Shown piece by piece: positions 9,494 through 17,588 of a stretch of DNA of 55,155 nt. This stretch comes from Candidatus Rokuibacteriota bacterium (GTDB lineage: Bacteria > Methylomirabilota > Methylomirabilia > Rokubacteriales > CSP1-6), in the NCBI GenBank assembly GCA_023248995.1, contig JAHFDN010000020.1, positions 1-55,155 of the forward strand, given 5' to 3'. Numbering within the stretch: the first letter of the stretch is position 1; the number at the start of each line of letters is the position of its first letter. The notes under the pieces are model-generated. The model was given only the letters and a program-made list of their open reading frames with translations, did no database searches and had not been told where the DNA came from. Made by a program: the position numbers and the translations under genes.

Positions 9494-11086
9494 ATGACTG
9501 GAGCCGAGTTACTGGTTCGCTGCCTGGAGCAGGAGGGAGTCCGTTACGTGTTCGGGGTGCCCGGGGAGGAGACGCTGGACGTCAACGAGGCGCTCGCGGG
9601 ATCCTCTATCCAGTTCATTCCGGTCCGCCACGAACAGGCCGCTGCCTTCATGGCGGACGTTTGGGGCCGCTTGACCGGCCAAGCGGGCGTGTGCTTGGCC
9701 ACCCTCGGACCGGGAGCCACAAATCTCGCCACCGGTCTGGCGGATGCGAATCTCGATCGCGCCCCGGTTGTGGCCATTACGGGCCAGCTGCCTCGGCATC
9801 TGCTCCACAAGGAATCGCACCAGTACGTCGATATTGTGGAAGCCTTTCGCCCGTTTACGAAGTGGAATGCTCGCATAGAGACGGGTGCGGTCGTGGCCGA
9901 GGCCGTACGAAAGGCGTTCAAGCGAGCCCAGGAGGAGAAGCCCGGGGCGTGCCACCTGGAGCTGCCCGAAGATGTGGCGCACGAACCCGCCGAGGGGGAA
10001 CCCCTGCGAGCCGATCGCCCGCGCCGCCCCTCACCGGATCGACCATCGCTGGCACGCGCAGCCGACATCATCAACCGAGCCAAGCACCCCATCATCCTCG
10101 CGGGCAATGGGGTCATCCGCGGCCGGGCGTCCGAGGAATTGACGCATTTCGCCGAGCGAGCTCAGACGCCAGTCGTCATGACGTTCATGGCAAAGGGGGC
10201 CATTTCGGCCGACCACCCATTGGCGCTGACGACGGTCGGTCTTGCCTTAGAGAGCCCGGAGCGCGCGGGGTTCTCGGGCGCGGACGTGGTGATCGCGGTG
10301 GGGTATGACCCGGTGGAGTACGGCCCAGTGAGGTGGAATCCTGCGGATCACGTCCAGATTGTCCACATCGACTTCACCGCGGCCGAGGTCGACGCCCGCT
10401 ACCAGCCAGCGGTCGAGATCGTGGCCGACGTGCGTGAGGCTCTTGAGCTCCTCGCCCCGCTTGTCGCGGCTCGGCCTGACCGCGTCCCGCCCGAGCGCCC
10501 TCCGGACGACGTTCGACGCTTGGACGACCGGGTTCCGTTGCTCCCCCAGCGCATCATCGCGGACCTCGAATCGGTCCTGAAGCCGGAGGACCTGGTGATC
10601 TCAGATGTCGGAGCGCACAAGCTGTGGCTGGCGAAGCGTTATCGAGCACGCCTGCCGAATACGGTGATCATCTCGAACGGTTTTGCGGCCATGGGGATCG
10701 GCCTGCCCGGGGCCATCGCAGCGAAGCTGGCTCAGCCCGACCGCCGGGTCGTGGCCGTGACCGGCGACGGCGGGTTCTTGATGAATATCCAGGAACTTGA
10801 AACCGCTGTCCGGCTGGGGCTGGCCTTCGTGGTACTGATCTTCCGCGACAACGGGTATGGCTCGATTCGTTGGAAGCAGGAGCGGGAGTTTGGTCGCTCG
10901 GCGGGTGTTGACTTCGGAAATCCGGACTTCGTGACCTTGGCGCACGCGTTTGGCTGCGAAGGCGTACGGATCAAGGCAGCCGGCGAACTCCGACCGTCCC
11001 TTGAGGGGGCCCTAAAGGCATCGGTCCCGGTCCTGATTGATTGCCCGGTGGACTACTCCGAGAACGATCGGCTTATTGAGCAATAA
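9494..11086 (+). CDS. TPP-dependent enzyme, acetolactate synthase large-subunit type
   Basis: 530 residues with the three domains of TPP decarboxylase/synthases. The catalytic Glu is in VRHEQAAAFMA near residue 49. The central Rossmann-like domain includes HPIILAGNGVIRG. The C-terminal TPP site is GDGGFLMNIQELETAVR followed by FRDNGYGSI. The QELETAVR block and the YSENDRL end resemble catabolic acetolactate synthases (AlsS-like). No small regulatory subunit (IlvN) is nearby. ATG 9494 has AGGAGATC 6 nt upstream and gives a normal N-terminus (MTGAELLVRCLEQEGV). It is followed 27 bp later by NDH-2. Glyoxylate carboligase or another benzoylformate-type activity cannot be excluded. Confidence 0.87.
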   Translation: MTGAELLVRCLEQEGVRYVFGVPGEETLDVNEALAGSSIQFIPVRHEQAAAFMADVWGRLTGQAGVCLATLGPGATNLATGLADANLDRAPVVAITGQLPRHLLHKESHQYVDIVEAFRPFTKWNARIETGAVVAEAVRKAFKRAQEEKPGACHLELPEDVAHEPAEGEPLRADRPRRPSPDRPSLARAADIINRAKHPIILAGNGVIRGRASEELTHFAERAQTPVVMTFMAKGAISADHPLALTTVGLALESPERAGFSGADVVIAVGYDPVEYGPVRWNPADHVQIVHIDFTAAEVDARYQPAVEIVADVREALELLAPLVAARPDRVPPERPPDDVRRLDDRVPLLPQRIIADLESVLKPEDLVISDVGAHKLWLAKRYRARLPNTVIISNGFAAMGIGLPGAIAAKLAQPDRRVVAVTGDGGFLMNIQELETAVRLGLAFVVLIFRDNGYGSIRWKQEREFGRSAGVDFGNPDFVTLAHAFGCEGVRIKAAGELRPSLEGALKASVPVLIDCPVDYSENDRLIEQ

Positions 11087-11113
11087 GGCGCCGAGGGGCG
11101 CAAGCGGGCCCAT

Positions 11114-12400
11114 ATGATGCGCGTCGTTGTCCTGGGAGGCGGCTTCGGCGGGGTGGAGGCCATCCGAGTCCTCGAGCGCCGCCTTGGGCAGCGGGAGGAC
11201 ATAGATCTCCTGCTGGTCAGCGACCAGAACTATCTCCTCTTCACGCCGCTCCTCCCGCAGATCGCCTCCTCAAGGGTCGAGCCCCGCCACATCATCCAGC
11301 CGGTCCGCGACATCCGCGCCCGGCGCCGGTTCCGCTTCCTCCGTGATCGGGTCGTCGGGATAGATGTGAAGGAGCGCCGGATCCGCCTGGCTGAGGGAGA
11401 TGTCACGTACGACTTCCTTGTGGTGGCCCTGGGGGGAGTCACCCAGACATTCGGAGTCCCGGGCGTCGAGGAGCACGCGTTTTTCTTCAAGGCGCTGGAG
11501 GACGCGGTCATCCTCCGTGACCAGGTGATCGACTTGGCCGAGCACGCCGACCACGAACGCGACCCTCGCCGCCGCCGGGAGCTCCTGACCGTCTGCATCG
11601 TCGGCGGAGGCTACACGGGCGTGGAGCTTATCGCTGAGCTTCACGACTTCTTCGGTCGCTATGTCATCCCGCGCTACCGGGGCATCGAGTCGGGCGACCC
11701 GCATTTCCTGCTGCTCGAGGCGGGCGGTGAGATCCTGCGCGGGGTGCACCCAATCCTGGCGCGCCGAGCGAGGGCCAAGCTTCAGCGGGATGGAATCGAG
11801 GTCAGGCTTGAGGCGAAAGTGACAGGGGTCGAGGCCACGGGCGTGGAGATCGACGGGAGGAACTTTGAGCGGGTGGGTCTGGTCGTCTGGGTGGCGGGGG
11901 TAAGGGGGCATCCCGCCCTAGAAGGTCTCGGCCTGCCCGTGGATCAGGTGGGACGCATCATCGTGAATCCCTTCCTCCAGTTTCCCGATCTCCCCGACGT
12001 TTTGGGCGTCGGCGACACTGTGGCCGTTGCGGGCCATCCCGAAGCATCGGTGGCGATCATCCCTGTTGCCGTCGCGCATGGGAGACTCGCGGCCCAGAAT
12101 ATCGTCAATCGCCTCGCGGGCCGACCCCTCGTCCCCATCGATTTTTCGCCTAAGGGGATGCTTGTGTCCCTGGGGATGAACGATGCCGTGGTGGACTTGA
12201 TGGGGGTCAAATTCTCCGGCTACTTCGCCTGGCTCTTCTGGAACGCCGTCCATCTGTATAAGCTCGTGGGGTTCAGGAAACAGCTCCAGGTGGCGCTCGA
12301 CTGGGCACTGACCCAGGTCTTTCCGCGGGACTCGGCCATTATCCGGCGTCCGCCGCGCTGCTCGATCTGCGCGGGGACGAAGGCAGCGAGCCGCTCCTAG
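11114..12400 (+). CDS. ndh: NADH dehydrogenase type II (FAD-dependent NAD(P)H:quinone oxidoreductase)
   Basis: 428 residues. There is an N-terminal FAD-binding GGGFGGVEA dinucleotide motif, a second NADH-binding GGGYTGVELIAELHDF motif near residue 160, and the flavin-proximal ATG-like GVGDTVAVAG near 300. The C-terminal region has SLGMNDAVVDLMGVKFSG, then a hydrophobic amphipathic segment (YFAWLFWNAVHLYKLVGF), which is how NDH-2 enzymes associate with the membrane. It would pass electrons from NADH to quinone without pumping protons. An ATGATG gives two possible starts at 11114 and 11117. The last residues include CSIC, which could bind metal or be incidental. Its stop overlaps the end of the convergent gene at 12397. 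Confidence 0.9.
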   Translation: MMRVVVLGGGFGGVEAIRVLERRLGQREDIDLLLVSDQNYLLFTPLLPQIASSRVEPRHIIQPVRDIRARRRFRFLRDRVVGIDVKERRIRLAEGDVTYDFLVVALGGVTQTFGVPGVEEHAFFFKALEDAVILRDQVIDLAEHADHERDPRRRRELLTVCIVGGGYTGVELIAELHDFFGRYVIPRYRGIESGDPHFLLLEAGGEILRGVHPILARRARAKLQRDGIEVRLEAKVTGVEATGVEIDGRNFERVGLVVWVAGVRGHPALEGLGLPVDQVGRIIVNPFLQFPDLPDVLGVGDTVAVAGHPEASVAIIPVAVAHGRLAAQNIVNRLAGRPLVPIDFSPKGMLVSLGMNDAVVDLMGVKFSGYFAWLFWNAVHLYKLVGFRKQLQVALDWALTQVFPRDSAIIRRPPRCSICAGTKAASRS

Positions 12401-12738
12401 GCGCTCCGAACAAGGCGGGTACGAACGCTCTGGGGCGCGACCCCTAGCCGTCCCGCCCTCACCCTTACGGACACCACCGGTCTGCCGAGCTGAGCGGCGA
12501 TCTCCCTGGCCGGCACCCCCTCGCGCCAGGCCGCCCCGAGGGTTGAATCCTCTATGGGTGACCACGGTCGCCGAAGGCCCTTATACTTTCGATGAACGAC
12601 ACAGTAGAGCGTGCCCCCCGCAGTAGGACGGGAGCAGTTGACGCAAAGCCCCAGCTTCCGGTGACGTTCCTGGTAGCGGCGGGCAGCGCGCCGGTGGGCC
12701 TCGGGATACTTGCTTGAATTCACCCTGATATGGAGCAT
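12397..12738 (-). CDS. Small cysteine-motif plus HTH-like protein of unknown function
   Basis: 113 residues, strongly basic. The N-terminal third is helical and Arg/Lys-rich (RRAARRYQERHRKLG), followed by a probable zinc site C-x2-C...C-x2-H (LCVNCSRP...YCVVHRKYKG). The C-terminal part (RPWSPIEDSTLGAAWREG then VPAREIAAQLGRPVVSVRVRAG) looks like a SANT/Myb-like or sigma-type helix-turn-helix. ATG 12738 is preferred because AGGGGAGGTGA lies directly upstream; GTG 12744 lies inside that ribosome binding site. It could be a DNA-binding regulator, but no family is recognised with confidence. Confidence 0.65.
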   Translation of the reverse strand: MLHIRVNSSKYPEAHRRAARRYQERHRKLGLCVNCSRPTAGGTLYCVVHRKYKGLRRPWSPIEDSTLGAAWREGVPAREIAAQLGRPVVSVRVRAGRLGVAPQSVRTRLVRSA

Positions 12739-12837
12739 ATTCACCTCCCCTTCACTGGCACGCGAGCACTTGGTGGCCTGCCGTTAAGGGCATGTCACAC
12801 GGGGTATCGCCCGTGCGCACGCTAGGCCAGAATGGGC

Positions 12838-13212
12838 TCAGGGGATGGGGGGAGAGCGAAACCGGAACGCCCGGAGGGTGGCGACAGCGGGGGCCGCGGT
12901 GGCTATAGCCGGAAGACGCCCCACGACGACCACGAAGGGTTTGAGGTCTTGAGGCCGCGCGCCCGCTAGTACCCTGCCCGGCCAGAAGAGTGACAGGACA
13001 ACGTCATCGTCGTCGCCCCCGTTGTAAACGCCTCCGACCCATATCGGATCGGGTGGGCTCGCATCAGCGATGGCGGCCAGCGCGAGTAGGCCGCTCAGGA
13101 GGATCAGCACGAGGGGAGATCGGCACAGCATGAACCACGAACGCCTCCGTCGACCAGGACCCTGATCGACGGTGACGTGGAAAGGCTGTCCAGGAACCCG
13201 ATCCAGAGGCAT
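12838..13212 (-). CDS. Secreted or membrane-anchored small protein, unknown
   Basis: About 124 residues. A basic stretch (GRRRRSWF) precedes a hydrophobic segment (LVLILLSGLLALAAIADA) with a likely signal-peptidase site before SPPDPIW. The mature part begins with DPIWVGGVYNGGDDDDVVLSL, a short acidic motif I associate with small exported proteins of soil bacteria without known function. ATG 13212 is chosen because GGGGAG lies 6 nt upstream and a good promoter lies at 13248-13276. An internal ATG at 13131, preceded by GGAGG, would give a more ordinary 24-residue signal peptide. Confidence 0.6.
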   Translation of the reverse strand: MPLDRVPGQPFHVTVDQGPGRRRRSWFMLCRSPLVLILLSGLLALAAIADASPPDPIWVGGVYNGGDDDDVVLSLFWPGRVLAGARPQDLKPFVVVVGRLPAIATAAPAVATLRAFRFRSPPIP

Positions 13213-13241
13213 GACTGTCTCCCCTGAGGGTCGGACGGTCA

Positions 13242-13276
13242 AGGTGCAGTCTAGGTGCAGTCAGGACGCCTGTCAA
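13242..13276 (-). promoter_or_regulatory. Sigma70-type promoter with an 11-bp-period direct repeat
   Basis: On the minus strand TTGACA (13276-13271), a 17-bp spacer and TAGACT (13253-13248) form a near-consensus promoter for the gene at 12838-13212. The plus strand shows AGGTGCAGTC twice (13242-13251 and 13253-13262), a perfect 10-bp direct repeat with an 11-bp period, covering the -10 box and the end of the spacer. That position suits a regulator binding one face of the helix and blocking polymerase, although chance repetition cannot be excluded. Confidence 0.6.
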
Positions 13277-13468
13277 GGCGTGCGCCCCTGTAAGATGCTG
13301 CACAGTAGGTGAGGGCTGATTTCGCCGATACTGGGCTCCGCGAATCTTCGACGGAGGAGATGGCGTTTCGGGTATAAGAGGGCAGAGTCTGCCCGGCCGT
13401 ATGAGAGCCGGGAGGAGACGGTGATCGTCCGGGTTGGCCTGTAGAAGGGCCCCGGGAGGATTTGAGCC

Positions 13469-13960
13469 ATGCACTGGCTCGTGGACGGCTACAACGTGAT
13501 CCGCTGCACGCCAGAGCTATCCGCCCGCGAACGCGAGAGCCTCGACGCCGGCCGGCAGGCTTTGTGCCGGCTCCTCAGCACCGTGGCGCGTTCCTCGGGC
13601 GAGCGCTTCACCGTGGTCTTCGATGGCGATCGAGGAGGCGGCAGCATGGCGGGAGGCTTGGGGGTCCGCGTGATGTTCTCGAGCGCCCGCGAGACGGCCG
13701 ACCGCGTCCTGGCGCGGCTCGCCGGGGCGGGCACGGCCGTGGTCTCCAACGACCGCGAGGTGCGCGACGCCGCCACGCGTGCTGGCGCGACCGCGATCGG
13801 GGCCGACGAGTTCATGGGCCGCGTCGGGCGGCTAGGCGGGCGGCGCGAGGGCGACAAGAGTGAGAGCGATGAGGAGCCACTCAGGCAGAAGAAGGGCAAC
13901 CCTCGCCGCCTCCCGAAGAAAGTCCGCCGGACCAAACGTGCGCTTGGACGTCTGGGCTAG
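13469..13960 (+). CDS. NYN-domain RNase-like protein (YacP/Rae1 family)
   Basis: 163 residues. The NYN (PIN-like) fold is shown by the N-terminal WLVDGYNVIR with a catalytic-type Asp, the central FTVVFDGDRG, and TAVVSNDREVRDAA with further acidic residues near 93-98. YacP/Rae1 proteins cleave RNA, in some bacteria on the ribosome. The C-terminal ~45 residues are a Lys/Arg-rich, probably disordered tail (KKGNPRRLPKKVRRTKRALGR) that could bind RNA. The start has GGGAGGA about 10 nt upstream. It is a monocistronic-looking gene. Confidence 0.85.
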   Translation: MHWLVDGYNVIRCTPELSARERESLDAGRQALCRLLSTVARSSGERFTVVFDGDRGGGSMAGGLGVRVMFSSARETADRVLARLAGAGTAVVSNDREVRDAATRAGATAIGADEFMGRVGRLGGRREGDKSESDEEPLRQKKGNPRRLPKKVRRTKRALGRLG

Positions 13961-14064
13961 ATCGCGACTGTGAGGGCGGGGGCGGCGGTAGTTTCTGGAA
14001 GCGGGGAGGCGTCGAGTTTCTGAAGGTCCAGTGATTCCGAGGCCTGGGGAAGGCCGTGGAAGTT

Positions 14065-14346
14065 TTAAATGATGCCAATCCCGGGCACGCGAACTTGCCC
14101 CTGCTCCGTGGGCCTGCTTGTGCATTGGGTTAGAGTGGATATCCTCGTGACCACGACCCTGAGAATGCGAAAGCCCAGCAGCGCCGTCATCAGAGTTAAG
14201 CCGAGGGTGACCTGGTCCTCGAGTCCCTGCAGGCCGTTCAACCGAAGAAGGGTATAGGCGAACGTCAGCAGCGGAAACATCCCGGTCAGCGCAAATGACA
14301 GGGAGGCCGCGCGCACCAGCCTCTGGCTTTTATCGTTAGTCATCAT
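14065..14346 (-). CDS. Small two-helix membrane protein, unknown
   Basis: About 93 residues. After a short basic start (NDKSQRLVRAASL) come two hydrophobic helices (FALTGMFPLLTFAYTLL and VTLGLTLMTALLGFRILRVVV) and a short polar tail. An ATGATG gives starts at 14346 or 14343, with AGGAGGAG just upstream. No family recognised. It has its own promoter at 14440-14468 and is transcribed away from the pnt genes. Confidence 0.6.
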   Translation of the reverse strand: MMTNDKSQRLVRAASLSFALTGMFPLLTFAYTLLRLNGLQGLEDQVTLGLTLMTALLGFRILRVVVTRISTLTQCTSRPTEQGQVRVPGIGII

Positions 14347-14439
14347 GGCTCCTCCTGGAGGCTTCGAGATATTGCTGCTCCCGAACGAACTAGCGGCAAA
14401 AGACATGCCAGGCGCGGCGATCGGTAACTTATTGAAAGT

Positions 14440-14468
14440 ATTATCCCCGAGTGTCCCGGCCGTGTCAT
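14440..14468 (-). promoter_or_regulatory. Sigma70-type promoter for the small membrane protein
   Basis: Minus strand: ATGACA (14468-14463), a 17-bp spacer, GATAAT (14445-14440). Each box is one base from consensus. The predicted transcript starts near 14433, giving an ~87-nt leader before the ATG at 14346. Confidence 0.55.
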
Positions 14469-14557
14469 CTGTCTCGTGATTGTGTCAGTCCGTCCTTCAG
14501 TGAATGTCAGAAGTTACATGAGATACGGGCATGAAGACCGGGGATCGCGGTTACGTT

Positions 14558-14586
14558 TTGACGCCCCCCGGACTTGAGTGTACCTT
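14558..14586 (+). promoter_or_regulatory. Sigma70-type promoter for the pnt operon
   Basis: TTGACG (14558-14563), a 17-bp spacer, TACCTT (14581-14586). The predicted start of transcription, about 14593, is only ~8 nt before the ATG of the short ORF at 14601, and about 97 nt before pntAA. There is no visible ribosome binding site between the -10 box and 14601. Confidence 0.55.
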
Positions 14587-14600
14587 GGCCGCTGACGGCC

Positions 14601-14693
14601 ATGGCCCGACGACTGACACCCGACGAGGCGGAGGCGCTCACGCTCCTCGAGCTCGAGCGCCAGCGCCTCCTCTATGCCGCGAAGACGCCATGA
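14601..14693 (+). CDS. 30-codon small ORF overlapping pntAA start
   Basis: ATG 14601 opens a 30-residue frame (MARRLTPDEAEALTLLELER, then QRLLYAAKTP) whose TGA at 14691-14693 overlaps the pntAA ATG (ATGA). The peptide is an acidic/basic helix with Leu at regular spacing and no signal peptide. It begins just downstream of the pnt promoter with almost no leader. The overlap would let ribosomes finishing it reinitiate at pntAA, so it may set pntAA translation, or it may be a real small protein. Conservation in relatives is the deciding test. Confidence 0.45.
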   Translation: MARRLTPDEAEALTLLELERQRLLYAAKTP

Positions 14694-15874
14694 TCATCGG
14701 CGTGGTCAAGGAAAGCTTCCCTGGGGAGCGGCGCGTCGCCCTCGTGCCCGCCGTCATCCCCGCCCTTGTTAAGGCCGGCGGCGAGGTCCTCGTGGAGTCC
14801 GGCGCCGGCGCGGCCGCGCTCTACCCCGACGCCGTCTACGTCGAGAAAGGGGCGAGAATCGCCGCCTCGCGCGCCGAGGTCTTCGCCGAGGCGGAGGTGG
14901 TCTTTCAAGTCCTGGGCTACGGCGCCAACGACCGGACCGCCCGCGCCGACCTGGCGCTCCTGCGTCCCGGCCAGGCTCTCATCGCGTTCCTCCGGCCGTT
15001 GGGGGATCCCGAGACCGTCAAAGAGATCGCGGCCACCGGCGCCACGGCCTTTTCCATCGAGCTCATGCCCCGGATCACCCGCGCCCAGAGTATGGACGCG
15101 CTCTCTTCCATGAGCACCGTGGCCGGGTTCAAGGCGGTGCTGCTGGCTGCTCTCACCCTGCCCCGGATGTTCCCGATGCTGACGACCGCCGCCGGGACCA
15201 TCCCGCCGGCGCGGGTGCTGGTGGTCGGCGCCGGGGTGGCGGGGCTCCAGGCCATCGCCACCGCCCGGAGGCTCGGCGGCGCGGTGTCGGCCTATGATGT
15301 CCGGCCGGCGGTCAAGGAGCATGTCCAGAGCCTCGGCGCCAGGTTCGTGGAACTGCCGCTCGAGACGGCCAGCGCCGAGGACGCGCGCGGCTACGCGCGG
15401 GCGCAGGACGAGGCGTTCTACCGGCGGCAACGCGAGCTGATGGCCCGCGTGGTGGCCGAGAGCGACGTTGTGATCACCACCGCCGTCGTCCCCGGCAGGA
15501 AGGCGCCGGTGCTCATCACGGCCGAGATGGTCCGCGGCATGGTGCCGGGGTCGGTGATCGTGGACCTGGCCGCCGAGCGGGGAGGCAACTGTGAGCTGAC
15601 GCGGGCCGAGGAGACCGTGGTGGAACACGGCGTGACCATCATCGGCGCCGTGAACCTGGCCAGCACGGTGCCCTACCACGCAAGCCAGATGTACGCCAAG
15701 AACATCACCGCCTTCTTCCTCCACCTCGCGAAGGCGGGCGCCCTGGAGCCGAATCTGGAGGACGAGATCACGCGGGAGACCCTCCTGACCCGGGGCGGGG
15801 AGGTGGTCCACCCGCGGGTGCGCGAGGCCCTGGGGCTACCGGCCATGACAAAGGCCGGCGCAAGCGCGACATGA
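14690..15874 (+). CDS. pntAA: Proton-translocating NAD(P) transhydrogenase, alpha subunit part 1 (dI, NAD-binding)
   Basis: 394 residues. The N-terminus (IIGVVKESFPGERRVALVPAVI) matches PntA/alanine dehydrogenase-type enzymes. A central Rossmann motif VLVVGAGVAGLQAIATARRLGG and the AYDVRPAVKEHVQSLGARFVE segment form the NAD(H)-binding domain I. ATG 14690 fits this N-terminus; an in-frame ATG much further upstream would add an unrelated 53-residue extension. In the three-polypeptide form found here the alpha subunit is split, with the membrane segment encoded next door. The complex uses proton flow to reduce NADP with NADH. Confidence 0.93.
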   Translation: MIIGVVKESFPGERRVALVPAVIPALVKAGGEVLVESGAGAAALYPDAVYVEKGARIAASRAEVFAEAEVVFQVLGYGANDRTARADLALLRPGQALIAFLRPLGDPETVKEIAATGATAFSIELMPRITRAQSMDALSSMSTVAGFKAVLLAALTLPRMFPMLTTAAGTIPPARVLVVGAGVAGLQAIATARRLGGAVSAYDVRPAVKEHVQSLGARFVELPLETASAEDARGYARAQDEAFYRRQRELMARVVAESDVVITTAVVPGRKAPVLITAEMVRGMVPGSVIVDLAAERGGNCELTRAEETVVEHGVTIIGAVNLASTVPYHASQMYAKNITAFFLHLAKAGALEPNLEDEITRETLLTRGGEVVHPRVREALGLPAMTKAGASAT

Positions 15875-16164
15875 GCGCGAACCTCGAGAGCGAGCTGTTC
15901 GTCTTCGTGCTGGCCACCTTTGTGGGCTTCGAGGTCATCCGCCGGGTGAGCCCGCTCCTGCACACGCCGCTCATGTCGCTCACCAACGCCATCTCGGCCA
16001 TCTCGCTCGTGGGCTCGATCGTCATCGCGGGCGCGGAGAAGAGCCAGCTCAGCACGATCCTGGGGACCATTGCCGTCGTCTGCTCCATGGCGAACGTCGT
16101 GGGCGGCTTCGTCATCACGGACCGCATGCTCAAGATGTTCAAGAAGCGGGGGCCCGGCAAGTGA
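15871..16164 (+). CDS. pntAB: NAD(P) transhydrogenase, alpha subunit part 2 (membrane)
   Basis: 97 residues, three to four hydrophobic helices (LFVFVLATFVGFEVI, LMSLTNAISAISLVGSIVIAG, ILGTIAVVCSMANVVGGFVITDRML), the standard small membrane subunit of split transhydrogenases. The HTPLMSLTNAISAI and GGFVITDRML blocks are conserved in the family. ATG overlaps the pntAA TGA, and its own TGA overlaps the pntB GTG, so all three are translationally coupled. Confidence 0.93.
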   Translation: MSANLESELFVFVLATFVGFEVIRRVSPLLHTPLMSLTNAISAISLVGSIVIAGAEKSQLSTILGTIAVVCSMANVVGGFVITDRMLKMFKKRGPGK

Positions 16165-17549
16165 TCGAGACCTACTTCATCCAGGTCACCTACATCACTG
16201 CCGCGGCGGCCTTTATCCTCTCGCTCAAGTGGCTGAGCCATCCCACCACGGCCCGGCGCGGCGTGCGGGTCGGCGAGCTCGGCATGGTCCTGGCCATCGT
16301 CGGCACGCTCGTGCACCACGAGATCGTGAGCTACCAGTGGATTCTCGTCGGCTTCGTCCTGGGCTCGGCCATCGGGCTCCCCATGGCCGTGTGGATGCCG
16401 ATGACCCACGTCCCTCAGCGGACGGCTCTGTCGCATGCGTTCGGGGCGCTCGCCGCCGCCCTGGTCGGCACGGCCGAGTACTACCTGCACACGGAGGAGC
16501 TCTCGACGTTCACGATGACCGCCCTGAGCCTCGAAGTGGTCCTGGGGTTCCTGACCTTCACGGGGAGCCTCATGGCGTTCGGGAAGCTCCAGGATCTGGT
16601 GCCGAGCCGGCCGGTCGTCTACAAGGGCCAGAACGTCGTCAACCTCTCGCTCCTTGCTGTTGCCGTGGGTATCGCGGTCTATCTGGTGCTGAACCCGGGC
16701 CGCACCGAGCTCTTCCCGGCGGTCGCGGCGCTGTCGCTCCTGTTCGGGGTGCTGCTCATCATCCCCATCGGCGGCGCCGACATGCCGACGGTGATCTCGC
16801 TGCTCAACTCCTACGCGGGGCTCTCCGCCGCGGCCATGGGCTTCGTGCTCGACAACAAGCTCCTGATCGTGGCCGGGGCGCTCGACGGCTCATCCGGGTT
16901 CATCCTCTCGGTCATCATGTGCCGGGCCATGAACCGCTCGTTCACCAACGTGCTCTTCGGGGGATTCGGCCAGGTGAGAGTGGCGGCGGGGCAGGTCGAG
17001 CAGCGGAGCGTTCGGAACGCCACGCCGGAGGAGGCGGCCCAAATCCTCGAGGCCGCGGGTTCCGTGATCGTCGTGCCCGGCTACGGCATGGCCGTGGCGC
17101 AGGCCCAGCACAAGGTCCGGGAGCTCTACGACGCGCTGACCCGGCGCGGGGTGGACGTGAGGTTCGCCATCCACCCCGTGGCGGGCCGCATGCCCGGCCA
17201 CATGAACGTGCTCCTGGCCGAGGCGGATATCCCCTACGACCGGCTCGTCGAGATGGAGGAGATCAACCCTGACTTCGCGCGGGCCGACGTGGCGCTCGTG
17301 ATCGGCGCCAACGACGTCACCAACCCGGCGGCCCGGCACGACACGACGAGCCCCATCTACGGCATGCCGATCCTGGACGTGGACAAGGCGCGGACGGTCA
17401 TGGTGATCAAGCGGAGCATGAGTCCGGGCTTCGCCGGCATCGACAACGAGCTGTACTACATGGACAAGACGATGATGCTCTTCGGCGACGCCAAGAGCTT
17501 CGTCGGGGAGCTGCTCAAGGAGCTGTCCGGGACCCGCGTCGGCGCCTGA
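16161..17549 (+). CDS. pntB: NAD(P) transhydrogenase, beta subunit
   Basis: 462 residues. The N-terminal ~270 residues hold about eight to nine membrane helices of domain II, including the IPIGGADMPTVISLLNSYAG segment. The C-terminal ~180 residues are the NADP-binding domain III, with VIVVPGYGMAVAQAQHKV, HPVAGRMPGHMNVLLAEA, and ALVIGANDVTNPAA. GTG 16161 overlaps the pntAB stop. With PntAA and PntAB it completes a proton-translocating transhydrogenase supplying NADPH. Confidence 0.94.
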   Translation: MIETYFIQVTYITAAAAFILSLKWLSHPTTARRGVRVGELGMVLAIVGTLVHHEIVSYQWILVGFVLGSAIGLPMAVWMPMTHVPQRTALSHAFGALAAALVGTAEYYLHTEELSTFTMTALSLEVVLGFLTFTGSLMAFGKLQDLVPSRPVVYKGQNVVNLSLLAVAVGIAVYLVLNPGRTELFPAVAALSLLFGVLLIIPIGGADMPTVISLLNSYAGLSAAAMGFVLDNKLLIVAGALDGSSGFILSVIMCRAMNRSFTNVLFGGFGQVRVAAGQVEQRSVRNATPEEAAQILEAAGSVIVVPGYGMAVAQAQHKVRELYDALTRRGVDVRFAIHPVAGRMPGHMNVLLAEADIPYDRLVEMEEINPDFARADVALVIGANDVTNPAARHDTTSPIYGMPILDVDKARTVMVIKRSMSPGFAGIDNELYYMDKTMMLFGDAKSFVGELLKELSGTRVGA

Positions 17550-17588
17550 CGGCCGGCGCGACGGCCACCGAACTCAAGACGCTCCTCT

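Noticed and set aside
14531-14689. 53-codon in-frame extension of PntAA
   Set aside because: It runs through the promoter and small ORF and has no similarity to PntA; ATG 14690 gives the standard N-terminus.
14690-16164. Possible frameshift splitting the transhydrogenase alpha subunit
   Set aside because: The two-part alpha subunit (PntAA and PntAB) with an ATGA overlap is a normal arrangement in many bacteria.
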